NCBI GenBank assembly: GCA_028717165.1
Contig: JAQUOK010000210.1
Span: forward strand, 1 to 6,160
Source: Victivallaceae bacterium
GTDB lineage: Bacteria; Verrucomicrobiota; Lentisphaeria; Victivallales; Victivallaceae
DNA: 6,160 nt
Direction: 5' to 3'
Made by a program: the position numbers and the translations under genes. Shown piece after piece: positions 1 through 5,936 of this stretch (position 1 is its first letter; each line of letters begins with the position of its first letter). The notes beneath the pieces were generated by a model. It was not told the DNA's origin and did no database searches. It was given only the letters and a program-made list of their open reading frames with translations.

Positions 1-2
1 CA

Positions 3-746
3 GGGGGCGATGACAATGCTTTCCAATTTTTTAATCAGGATAATCTTGACGTTTCAGTTCTGGGACCGGTTCAGACTGTAAGGAACGGGCTCAATGGACT
101 GAAGTTTTTAGGCAAGCCGTCACAGACTCCCGGAGGTCGGGATATGCCATTGGGCTCCACTGGCTTATCTGCTTCTCATACCATTAACGGACATTCGATT
201 GTCTTTCGTCTCCGATACGGGAAGTTCAGTTTTCTTTTCTGTGGTGACTTGAACGAGGAAGCAAGCCGTATTCTTGCGGAGAAGCACCAAAAAGGTGAAA
301 TCACTCTTCGTTCTGAGGTACTCAAGGTTCCGCATCATGGTTCTGCCGATTTTTCAGGAGAGTTTATCCAAAAAGTTTCCCCGCTTGTCAGCATTGTTTC
401 CAGCGGCGATGAGTCGGCCAGAAAAGAATATATGCACCCGAGGGCAACTTTGCTTGGCGCATTAGGAAAATGTTCCAGAGTAGACGAACCATTAATTTTT
501 GTTACTGAACTTGTCGCCTTTTTCAACATGGAGGGGTGGGCCCGGTTGACTAACAAGAAAAAAGCTTCCCAACGTGGCGATTTTTTTGCATTCAGCCGTA
601 CCGCTTACGGTATTGTGAAAACCAGAACTGACGGTTCCCGTCTGCTGGTATATACTGACAGCGGTAAAGCCAATATGAAAGAAGCTTACGCTTTTACGCT
701 TGCAGAAAACGGTTCTGCATCTTTCATCCCGGTCATAAGAGTATGA
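3..746 (+). CDS. MBL-fold (ComEC-like) hydrolase, 5' end off the window
   Basis: This is the C-terminal 247 residues of a metallo-beta-lactamase-fold protein. The frame is open back to base 3 without a start, so the gene begins outside the window; the internal ATG at 144 lies inside the domain and is not the start. Counting from base 3, the visible marks are VSVLGP (about 17-22), the N-G-H-S-I-V strand near 62-67, CGDL at 80-83 with the metal-binding Asp82, VPHHGS at 109-114, and MHP near 144-146. That order is typical of the hydrolase domain of ComEC/Rec2 and of stand-alone relatives. The HxHxDH zinc motif should lie upstream and cannot be checked. No membrane segments are visible, so a stand-alone enzyme is as likely as the tail of a DNA-uptake channel. 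The substrate is unknown. The amylase gene follows after 37 bases, suggesting co-transcription. The family call is good; the role is open. Confidence 0.82.
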   Translation, partial: GGDDNAFQFFNQDNLDVSVLGPVQTVRNGLNGLKFLGKPSQTPGGRDMPLGSTGLSASHTINGHSIVFRLRYGKFSFLFCGDLNEEASRILAEKHQKGEITLRSEVLKVPHHGSADFSGEFIQKVSPLVSIVSSGDESARKEYMHPRATLLGALGKCSRVDEPLIFVTELVAFFNMEGWARLTNKKKASQRGDFFAFSRTAYGIVKTRTDGSRLLVYTDSGKANMKEAYAFTLAENGSASFIPVIRV

Positions 747-771
747 TTCTGAAGAATAGCATAAAAACGAT

Positions 772-776
772 GGGAG
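772..776 (+). promoter_or_regulatory. Ribosome binding site of the amylase gene
   Basis: GGGAG lies seven bases before the ATG at 784. This spacing favours M1 over the ATG two codons later (790). No promoter is evident in the 37-base gap, which fits read-through from the upstream hydrolase gene. Confidence 0.65.
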
Positions 777-783
777 AAATATT

Positions 784-2619
784 ATGACAATGCAACAAAG
801 CCATATCGAGTCGGTTTACAGTAAAAAAGTACAGAATATATTACAGAACGCAAAAGAGCGTCACAGTCGTGAAATATCAGTCGGAGGCAGAAAGGTATCC
901 GTGCCGGTTCCGTTTCCGTCACCTGCAGACTGGCGCGATCAATGGATATATTTCATTATGGTAGACCGCTTCAATAATCCCGATGCGCCCCCCAGGTACA
1001 GTCCATGGGACAGCAAATGCGGCAGTTTTCAGGGAGGTAACATTAATGGAATACGGGCAAAGCTGGATTACCTCAAACAACTTAACATCGGGGCGATTTG
1101 GCTTACTCCGATTTTTAAGAATTGTCCCCTGCAGGAGGGGACATATCATGGTTATGGATTTCAAGACCTGCTGTCCATAGACCCCAGATTCGGTACGGAG
1201 GATGACGTTCGCAATCTGGTCTATGAAGCCCACGCCAGGAATATTTATGTTATTTTTGATATAGTTCTAAATCATGCCGGAGACGTGTTCGCATATGATG
1301 TGAATGGAAGTATTCAGGCGGAAGCGGAATGGTCATACCGGAAGTACGAGGTGAACTGGAGGGATAAGAACGGTATCCCGAATCCGGCTTGGGAACTTGC
1401 ACCGGCCAACTGTCATTACGATGCCGCCGTTCATCCTGCAGAACTGCGCAATAACGATTATTTCCGTCAGCAGGGGAAACCTGAAAAAATCAGCAGAAAA
1501 GGTTATCGGAGCGGTTCTGAACCAAGTGGTGATTTCTGTTCGCTAAAAGAACTTAATACTGGCTGGAGGAAATATGACGACATAAACGGAAACCATTATC
1601 CGGTGCGGAATATTTTGATCCGCGCCTATCAGTTAATGATTGCGAAGTTTGACGTGGATGGTTTTCGGATTGATACCTTGAAATATGTCGAACCGGAATT
1701 TGCGCGGGTTTTCGGCAATACTATGCGGGAATACGCACTCAGTATCGGTAAAAAAAATTTCTTCACCTTCGGAGAAGTAGCTGATGTAGAATCCAAAATA
1801 AGAGAATATGTTGGGCGCGATACCAACAATCCTGAAGATCTGATCGGGGTTGATGCCGCACTTGATTTTCCGCTTTGCGACCGGTTGGGTGATGTAGTCA
1901 AAGGGCAAAAATCCCCCTGTGAGCTGGCCGATATGTTCAACAACCGCAAAGAAGTACAAAAGAATTGCTTGAGTTCACATGGTGATGCCAGTCAATATTT
2001 TGTTACATTTCTTGATAATCATGACAAGTATAACCGGTTTTATTATGCCGATCCCCGGGAGCCGCATAAATATGATCCGCAATTGACGATGGGCGTTGCC
2101 TTGTTATTCGCATTGCAGGGAATTCCATGCATTTATTACGGAACCGAACGAGGTCTCTGTGGTCATGGAGACGCCGACCAGTGTGTAAGGGAAGCTCTAT
2201 GGGGCAAATCCAACGCTTTTAATGAGGATCATCCTTTTTCCCGAAATATTCGTACCATTGCGGGGCTTCATGCAGCATGTCCGGCACTGCGTTATGGGCG
2301 GCAATACTTCCGCCCGGTTGCCGCGCCGGGAGGAGATTTCGGTATATCGCCTTATACTGATGGAGTAGCGGCGTTTTCCCGTATTCTCGGTGATACTGAA
2401 ATTCTTATTGCCGCCAATACCCAGACGGCGAATGACTGGAGCGGTAATGTCCTGATTGATTTTGCCCTGAGTCCAGACGGGGCGGCTTGGCAGATACTGT
2501 ACAGCAATATGGATAATCCACAGGCGCCAGGTACGGTTTCGACCATTATGAATGCCAGGGCATTACCGATTACATTGGCGCCAATGGAAATTCAGATTTT
2601 GAGTCGCAAAATCCTATGA
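784..2619 (+). CDS. GH13 alpha-amylase-family glycoside hydrolase, cytoplasmic
   Basis: This is a complete 611-residue alpha-glucan-acting enzyme. All four classical GH13 motifs are intact: DIVLNH at 159-164 (region I), DGFRID at 292-297 with Arg295 and the nucleophile Asp297 (region II), FGEV at 329-332 with the general acid/base Glu331 (region III), and FLDNHD at 409-414 with His413 and Asp414 (region IV). The barrel begins near residue 52 (QWIYFIMVDRF). A long insert at about 167-275, between barrel strand 3 and helix 3, is the expected domain B. Residues from about 505 look like the C-terminal beta domain. The N-terminus is polar with no signal peptide, so it probably acts in the cytoplasm on imported maltodextrins or stored glycogen. 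Alpha-amylase, cyclomaltodextrinase and glucanotransferase activities share these motifs, so exact specificity cannot be read. It sits 37 bases after the hydrolase gene. Confidence 0.93.
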   Translation: MTMQQSHIESVYSKKVQNILQNAKERHSREISVGGRKVSVPVPFPSPADWRDQWIYFIMVDRFNNPDAPPRYSPWDSKCGSFQGGNINGIRAKLDYLKQLNIGAIWLTPIFKNCPLQEGTYHGYGFQDLLSIDPRFGTEDDVRNLVYEAHARNIYVIFDIVLNHAGDVFAYDVNGSIQAEAEWSYRKYEVNWRDKNGIPNPAWELAPANCHYDAAVHPAELRNNDYFRQQGKPEKISRKGYRSGSEPSGDFCSLKELNTGWRKYDDINGNHYPVRNILIRAYQLMIAKFDVDGFRIDTLKYVEPEFARVFGNTMREYALSIGKKNFFTFGEVADVESKIREYVGRDTNNPEDLIGVDAALDFPLCDRLGDVVKGQKSPCELADMFNNRKEVQKNCLSSHGDASQYFVTFLDNHDKYNRFYYADPREPHKYDPQLTMGVALLFALQGIPCIYYGTERGLCGHGDADQCVREALWGKSNAFNEDHPFSRNIRTIAGLHAACPALRYGRQYFRPVAAPGGDFGISPYTDGVAAFSRILGDTEILIAANTQTANDWSGNVLIDFALSPDGAAWQILYSNMDNPQAPGTVSTIMNARALPITLAPMEIQILSRKIL

Positions 2620-2668
2620 GAAATGATCAAGTTGAATAAAATTATCTCTTCGCATATTGTTATTGCAT

Positions 2669-2708
2669 GGGTAAAATTTCAGATTGGTTGAGAAGCGCTG
2701 AATTACCC
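2669..2708 (+). other. Imperfect stem-loop after the amylase gene
   Basis: GGGTAAAATTTCAG (2669-2682) can pair with CTGAATTACCC (2698-2708) with a three-base bulge and a 15-base loop. It begins 50 bases after the amylase stop codon. No run of T follows, so it is not a clear intrinsic terminator. It may be an RNA-stabilising hairpin or chance. Confidence 0.25.
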
Positions 2709-2725
2709 GGACAATGTAATTTAGC

Positions 2726-2766
2726 CGTCACGGAAAATCCTTTTAAATAATTATAGTTCAGTAACG
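2726..2766 (+). repeat. Short dispersed intergenic repeat, copy 1
   Basis: The core GAAAATCCTTTTAAATA (2733-2749) recurs at 4167-4183 with one mismatch. Around the core, CGTCACGGAA (2726-2735) and TTCAGTAACG (2757-2766) form imperfect inverted arms (8 of 10). TTCAGTAACGAC (2757-2768) is the exact reverse complement of 4158-4169, which leads directly into the second core. Two such matches in the two gaps flanking the transporter gene point to a small repeat family. In the sense frame both cores read V-T-E-N-P-F-K then stop, so a shared gene-end remnant is an alternative. Confidence 0.4.
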
Positions 2767-2802
2767 ACTGTTATTAATGCGGCGACAGTTGCGCTTCCGG
2801 TA

Positions 2803-2830
2803 TTGCCTGTCGGCTGAATAGAGCTATATT
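2803..2830 (+). promoter_or_regulatory. Candidate sigma-70-type promoter of the transporter gene
   Basis: TTGCCT (2803-2808) and TATATT (2825-2830) are separated by 16 bases and match the -35 and -10 consensus at 4 of 6 and 5 of 6 positions. A start near 2837 would give a leader of about 23 bases that contains the ribosome binding site. The 240-base gap upstream supports a separate transcription unit. The call rests on matching only. Confidence 0.4.
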
Positions 2831-2847
2831 ATTTCAGCCAACGTCAA

Positions 2848-2854
2848 AAGGGAG
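2848..2854 (+). promoter_or_regulatory. Ribosome binding site of the transporter gene
   Basis: AAGGGAG ends five bases before the ATG at 2860 and supports that start over the ATG six codons later (M7). Confidence 0.7.
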
Positions 2855-2859
2855 CGTCA

Positions 2860-4131
2860 ATGGGTAAGTCCAGGAAAATGTCTTCAGCCGAAAAAAGCTG
2901 GATACTGTATGATTTCGCTAATTCATCCTATGGATTAATCGTCCTGACGACGATCATGCCGATCTATTATAAAAGTCATATTGCCGGGAACCTGCCGGAT
3001 GCGGCGAGTACGGCCGACTGGGGCTTTGCCAATGCCGCCGCCGGCCTGATCATTGCGCTGCTGGCTCCGGTGCTGGGCGCAGTTGCCGACGTCAAGCGCC
3101 AGAAAAAGATGTTCCTGTTCATCTTTCTCTGCCTGGGGGTGCTATTCACCGCCGGATTCAGTTTCATGTCCCAGGGAATGCGCTTGACCACGCTGTTCTT
3201 TTACGCAGTCAGTCTAGTCGGATTTGCCGGCGGCAACGTCTTTTACGATTCGTTGCTGGTGGATGTGACGACCAGGCGGCGCATGGACTGGATTTCCGGG
3301 GCGGGTTACGCCTGGGGGTACTTGGGCGGAGCGCTTCCGTTTATCCTCTGTCTGGGCCTGATCTGGTGGGGAGACCGGGTCGGTTTGTCGCTGGAAATGA
3401 TCAGGGGAACGTTCCTGCTTACCGCTGTCTGGTGGGCGGTGTTTTCGGTTCCGGCGCTGAAAAATACCAGACAGAAATATATCATCCGAAGCAGGGAAAA
3501 AACCGTCATGCAGGCTTTGCGGAATTTACTGGAGACATTGCGTGAAATTAGCTGCTACCGGAACATCGTGCTGTTTCTGCTGGCTTATTTTCTGTACATC
3601 GACGGTGTGGACACGATCATCCGGATGGCAGTGCCGTACGGGAAAGACGCCGGGCTGTCACCACAGATGATGCTGGGCACAATCCTGGGACTGCAGCTGC
3701 TGGCGTTTCCGTTCGCGCTGCTGTACGGCAGACTGGCGGAAATTTTTTCAGCCAGGAAAATGCTGTACGTCGCAATCAGCGTTTATATCGTGATCGCTTT
3801 TTTCGGCTACCTGATGCCGGATATTCGCAGCCTCGAACACAAATTAACGGTTTTCTTTATTCTGGCGTTCCTGATTTCCACTTCGCAGGGCGGAATTCAG
3901 GCGTTGAGCCGCTCTTATTTCGGCAAACTGATCCCGAAAGAACAGGCTGCGGAGTTTTTCGGCTTCTACAATATTTTCGGCAAGTTCGCAACTATCCTCG
4001 GCCCGTTGTTGATCGCGCTGGCGGCGCGTTTGCTGGGGCAAGCCAAATACGGCATTTTGAGTCTGGTTTTCCTGTTTGCCGCCGGCGGTATTCTGCTTTA
4101 TTTTGTCAAGGATGAAAAAAGGAAACAATAA
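2860..4131 (+). CDS. UMF1-family (Atg22-like) MFS transporter
   Basis: This is a complete 423-residue inner-membrane protein, the usual length for a 12-segment major facilitator. UMF1 (unknown major facilitator)/Atg22-like hallmarks are present in order: WILYDFANSSYG at 14-25, APVLGAVADVKRQKK at 69-83 (the MFS loop 2-3 basic motif), the NVFYDSLLVD segment at 126-135, GYAWGYLGGALP at 149-160, YFLYIDGVDTI at 243-253, GGIQALSRSYFGKLIP at 344-359 and EFFGFYNIFGKF at 365-376, then GP at 381-382. A polar stretch at about 200-232 is the central cytoplasmic loop between the two six-helix halves. Bacterial members have no firmly established substrate; efflux or uptake of small solutes such as amino acids is possible. 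Its codons look more G+C-rich than the amylase gene. Nearness to the amylase does not prove maltodextrin transport. It appears to be expressed from its own promoter. Confidence 0.9.
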   Translation: MGKSRKMSSAEKSWILYDFANSSYGLIVLTTIMPIYYKSHIAGNLPDAASTADWGFANAAAGLIIALLAPVLGAVADVKRQKKMFLFIFLCLGVLFTAGFSFMSQGMRLTTLFFYAVSLVGFAGGNVFYDSLLVDVTTRRRMDWISGAGYAWGYLGGALPFILCLGLIWWGDRVGLSLEMIRGTFLLTAVWWAVFSVPALKNTRQKYIIRSREKTVMQALRNLLETLREISCYRNIVLFLLAYFLYIDGVDTIIRMAVPYGKDAGLSPQMMLGTILGLQLLAFPFALLYGRLAEIFSARKMLYVAISVYIVIAFFGYLMPDIRSLEHKLTVFFILAFLISTSQGGIQALSRSYFGKLIPKEQAAEFFGFYNIFGKFATILGPLLIALAARLLGQAKYGILSLVFLFAAGGILLYFVKDEKRKQ

Positions 4132-4166
4132 AAAAGTAAAACATCGCTTTTACCGTCGTCGTTACT

Positions 4167-4189
4167 GAAAACCCTTTTAAATAGGGTTT
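4167..4189 (+). repeat. Short dispersed intergenic repeat, copy 2, with hairpin
   Basis: GAAAACCCTTTTAAATA (4167-4183) matches 2733-2749 at 16 of 17 bases. Within it, AAACCCT (4169-4175) pairs perfectly with AGGGTTT (4183-4189) around a seven-base loop. The hairpin starts 37 bases after the transporter stop codon and could attenuate or end transcription, but no T-run follows directly, so the terminator role is doubtful. The repeat identity is the stronger part of this call. Confidence 0.4.
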
Positions 4190-4200
4190 CCTGAAAAAGT

Positions 4201-4306
4201 CGGGTTTTAACAAAATATTGCTGATTTGCTTGCCAAAGCCCGATACCGATTTGCAATACCACCAAAATATTGTTCTATTTTCGTATAGCCGAAGTAAAAC
4301 CCGGCT
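4201..4306 (+). other. Gene-free stretch with short inverted and direct repeats
   Basis: In the gap between the transporter and copy A, CGGGTTTTA (4201-4209) is the exact reverse complement of TAAAACCCG (4295-4303). CAAAATATTG occurs twice in direct orientation (4211-4220 and 4263-4272). AGCCG (4287-4291) can also pair with CGGCT (4302-4306). The combination looks like a degraded repeat unit. I see no coding signal here: the minus-strand open frame at 4106-4339 has no family resemblance and overlaps the transporter end. Confidence 0.35.
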
Positions 4307-4326
4307 TTCAGTTGCCTGTAAGATTT

Positions 4327-4455
4327 CGGGGGCAGCCACCTTTGTTTAATAAAGCCATAAAAAAGTAGCTTTTAAGCTAAATTTTAGATGATAATTATTG
4401 TCTTAATTACTTTATTTTGTCATAATTACGTTTTTTATTTAAGTGGCTGACCCCG
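4327..4455 (+). mobile_element. MITE-like non-coding repeat element, copy A
   Basis: This 129-base A+T-rich element is bounded by inverted ends. The left end CGGGGGCAGCCAC (4327-4339) and the reverse complement of the right end (CGGGGTCAGCCAC, from 4443-4455) differ at one of 13 bases. The interior contains a near-palindrome TAGCTTTTAAGCTA (4366-4379) and no open frame of note. A second copy lies at 5918-6036: positions 4325-4443 match it with three substitutions (4332, 4403, 4421) over 119 bases. The structure fits a small non-autonomous element mobilised in trans. Short palindrome-rich units of this kind are often dispersed by IS200/Y1-type (REP-associated) transposases, but no such gene is present here. 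The right end abuts the truncated transposase frame. Confidence is high as a repeat, moderate as a mobile element. Confidence 0.7.
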
Positions 4456-4476
4456 TTCGAAACGCCGTTCGAAACG
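4453..4476 (+). repeat. Perfect 12-bp tandem duplication at the right end of copy A
   Basis: CCGTTCGAAACG at 4453-4464 is repeated exactly at 4465-4476. The first unit overlaps the terminal CCCCG of copy A. The duplication keeps the transposase frame and reads P-F-E-T-P-F-E-T. It could be slippage at the insertion junction. Confidence 0.75.
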
Positions 4477-4869
4477 TATTACCCTCAATACAATGGAGCA
4501 ATGGAACATTCCCAAGGTGAGGTTAAACGCGAACTGGATAATTTGATCTGGGAATTCGAAAGTCCGGATACATTTCCATTTGCGGTAAGGCAGGCGGTAC
4601 ATAATCTGAATCATAAACCTCGTCCATCTTTAAAATGGTCATGTTTTCAATGGCAGATGCATGTACCTGTCGTATTCAGCAAACCCTATAGAACCCAAGT
4701 GTATCAGGAGGTGAAAAAACTTGCACTTGACATTGCACTCAACATAGAATATAGTGATAAGGACTTGGTGTTGAGTAAATCATGGCGTAAAGCCGTGCAG
4801 ACATGGCTTCACAGAAATGGTCATATCAACATCAAAAGAAATAGAGAAGTGTTACCCATTTCCAATTAA
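4453..4869 (+). pseudogene. Integrase-core (DDE) transposase, 3' remnant
   Basis: The frame has a possible ATG at 4501, but it clearly continues upstream as TYYPQYNGAMEHSQGEVKREL, with T encoded at 4474. The YPQYNGAxE signature is the end of an rve-type DDE integrase core, where the Glu encoded at 4504-4506 would be the third catalytic acid. The two catalytic Asp residues and the N-terminal DNA-binding part are absent. Homology stops at the right edge of copy A, and a stop codon in this frame lies at 4423-4425. The sequence left of copy A does not resume the gene. About 138 residues remain, including a plausible helical tail (FAVRQAVHNLNHKPRPSLK, then a basic C-terminus). It cannot be catalytically active. 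The IS family is not assigned and no terminal inverted repeat of an IS was recognised downstream. The remnant ends 38 bases before the attC site. Confidence 0.75.
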
Positions 4870-4871
4870 AC

Positions 4872-4907
4872 CACATCTCGGAATTTGTTTTATATTACAA
4901 TGATGTG
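4872..4907 (+). other. Short inverted repeat abutting attC
   Basis: CACATC (4872-4877) can pair with GATGTG (4902-4907) across a 24-base A+T-rich loop. It lies between the transposase stop and the first base of the attC core. It is too short for a firm function; it could be a remnant of an IS end or chance. Confidence 0.2.
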
Positions 4908-5029
4908 ACCTAACAAGGCGCTGCAGCGAACCGCCGATGAGCTCTGCAGTTGACGGTTATGGAACGTGTGAACATCAACTTTGCGAGTCAGGTTCACGGC
5001 CCGGCGGTCGCTGAGCTTGGTCGTTAGAT
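4908..5029 (+). other. attC: Integron attC recombination site
   Basis: The left core ACCTAAC (4908-4914) fits RYYYAAC, and the right core GTTAGAT (5023-5029) fits GTTRRRY. They are complementary at 6 of 7 bases. Inside them, 4921-4935 pairs with 5003-5015 apart from two unpaired bases on the left arm (G4923 and one A at 4929/4930). Such extrahelical bases on this arm are a hallmark of attC sites, which recombine as a folded single strand. Further inner pairing exists (AGTTGA 4949-4954 with TCAACT 4975-4980; GTGAAC 4968-4973 with GTTCAC 4992-4997). The total of 122 bases is within the usual attC range. In this orientation the site closes a cassette lying to the left, and the next cassette begins at 5024. 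The left cassette is now occupied by the transposase remnant. No integrase gene is in the window. Confidence 0.9.
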
Positions 5030-5048
5030 GGACCCCTTCGGGGCTTAA
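5028..5048 (+). promoter_or_regulatory. Possible leader mini-ORF with hairpin before the cassette gene
   Basis: ATG at 5028 opens a six-codon frame (M-D-P-F-G-A) whose stop ends four bases before the main ATG at 5053. CCCC (5033-5036) and GGGG (5040-5043) form a tight hairpin inside it. The main gene has no good Shine-Dalgarno sequence, so translational coupling from the mini-ORF is conceivable. The arrangement is seen; the function is inferred. Confidence 0.3.
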
Positions 5049-5052
5049 GAAA

Positions 5053-5817
5053 ATGAAAGAAGAAATATTAAAATTAATTAGAAATACAATATTAATAGAA
5101 AATAATTTATTTCTTGAAAATAAAATCTGGAAACAACCATTAATTAGTTTTATAAATACAAATGATCCTGAGTTTTTAAAAATAAAAAAGATAACACATA
5201 AAGATCATTTATTACCAAATGAAATATTGAATAGTGCCCAAAGTATAATTTGCTTTTTTATACCATTTGAAGATGAAATAATTAAAAGTAATATTTCTGA
5301 TTATTATGCTTCAACAGAATGGGCATTAACTTATATAAGGACAAATAAATTAATTGGAAAAATTGGTAATAATATTGAATTGTTTATGAATAAAGCTGGC
5401 TATGAAGTTGGTAAAATACCTGCAACTCATAATTTTAAGAAAGAAATATTAGTTAGTAATTGGTCTCATCGGCATATAGCATATTTAGGTGGATTAGGTT
5501 CTTTTGGAATTAATAATATGCTGATAACTGAAAATGGTTGTTGTGGTAGATTTGGAAGTATAGTTACAAATTATTATGTTGAAGATAAAGTAAAAATTGT
5601 TGAAGAAAAATGTTTGAATAAAATTAATAAGAGTTGTGGTGTTTGTATAAAAAAATGTATTAGTAATGCATATGAAAACAATGAGTTTAATAAATTCAAA
5701 TGTTATGAAGTTTGTCTTGAAAATGTGGAAAAGCATAAAGATATTGGTTATGCAGATGTATGTGGGAAATGTTTAGTTGGCCTTCCGTGTTCAAGTAAAG
5801 ATCCTCACGGTAAATAA
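5053..5817 (+). CDS. QueG-like (epoxyqueuosine reductase family) [4Fe-4S] protein, cassette gene
   Basis: The protein has 254 residues, starting at ATG 5053. A longer frame from TTG 4981 runs through the attC site and is rejected. SNWSHRHIAYLGGLGSFGINN (135-155) followed by a Gly-Cys-Cys-Gly turn (162-165) and GSIVTN corresponds to the GLGxxGKNxLLI region of the QueG/COG1600 corrinoid-binding family. Next come Cys187, C195-x2-C198-x3-C202, C217 and C221, then C237-x2-C240-x5-C246, enough for two [4Fe-4S] clusters. It is shorter than QueG (usually about 350 or more residues), with no C-terminal repeat domain, and the proline after the first cluster Cys set is absent (KCIS). The QueG-type catalytic Asp motif is not evident, so queuosine function is doubtful; a related reductase or electron-transfer role is possible. 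Codons are strongly A/T-ending, unlike the left genes, supporting acquisition as an integron cassette. No attC follows it. Confidence 0.78.
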   Translation: MKEEILKLIRNTILIENNLFLENKIWKQPLISFINTNDPEFLKIKKITHKDHLLPNEILNSAQSIICFFIPFEDEIIKSNISDYYASTEWALTYIRTNKLIGKIGNNIELFMNKAGYEVGKIPATHNFKKEILVSNWSHRHIAYLGGLGSFGINNMLITENGCCGRFGSIVTNYYVEDKVKIVEEKCLNKINKSCGVCIKKCISNAYENNEFNKFKCYEVCLENVEKHKDIGYADVCGKCLVGLPCSSKDPHGK

Positions 5818-5828
5818 AAATTCATCTA

Positions 5829-5936
5829 TCATTCGGGGTCAGCCACCTTTATCATTCTGGGTCTCATTCGGGTCTCATTCGGGGTTCATTCGATTCATTC
5901 GGGGTTCATTCGGTTCATTCGGGGTCAGCCACCTTT
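5829..5936 (+). repeat. Degenerate tandem array of TCATTCGGGGT-type units
   Basis: TCATTC occurs eight times, starting at 5829, 5852, 5864, 5875, 5886, 5895, 5906 and 5915, mostly 9 to 12 bases apart and followed by GGG or GGGG in most copies. The first and last units are each extended by the left-end sequence GGTCAGCCACCTTT, giving a perfect 22-base direct repeat (5829-5850 and 5915-5936). The array is therefore an iterated version of the left junction of copy B. It starts 11 bases after the stop codon of the QueG-like gene. It contains no coding frame and is not a CRISPR array, because no unique spacers exist. Confidence 0.8.

Noticed and set aside
2667..2750. 27-codon ORF in the gap after the amylase gene (starts MGKISDWL)
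   Set aside because: It has no ribosome binding site, overlaps an imperfect hairpin and ends inside the short dispersed repeat. I cannot separate it from chance.
4169..4189. Strong intrinsic terminator after the transporter
   Set aside because: The stem is perfect but A/T-rich at its base and no T-run follows, so only a weak hairpin is supported.
4106..4339. Minus-strand 77-residue open frame
   Set aside because: It overlaps the end of the transporter gene and the start of copy A, has no recognisable motif, and lies over repeat-rich DNA.
4501..4869. Intact small gene starting at ATG 4501
   Set aside because: The integrase-core signature starts before this ATG, so it is an internal Met of a truncated transposase, not a true start.
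4981..5052. Upstream TTG extension (24 residues) of the QueG-like protein
   Set aside because: It runs through the right arm and core of the attC site. The added residues are basic and unlike the family, and composition changes sharply at 5053.
5494..5736. Minus-strand open frame opposite the QueG-like gene
   Set aside because: It is a low-complexity Ile/Phe/Thr/Asn translation that is a shadow of the A+T-rich plus-strand gene.
5829..5936. CRISPR-like array
   Set aside because: Units are about 11 bases, degenerate and contiguous, with no spacers of regular length.
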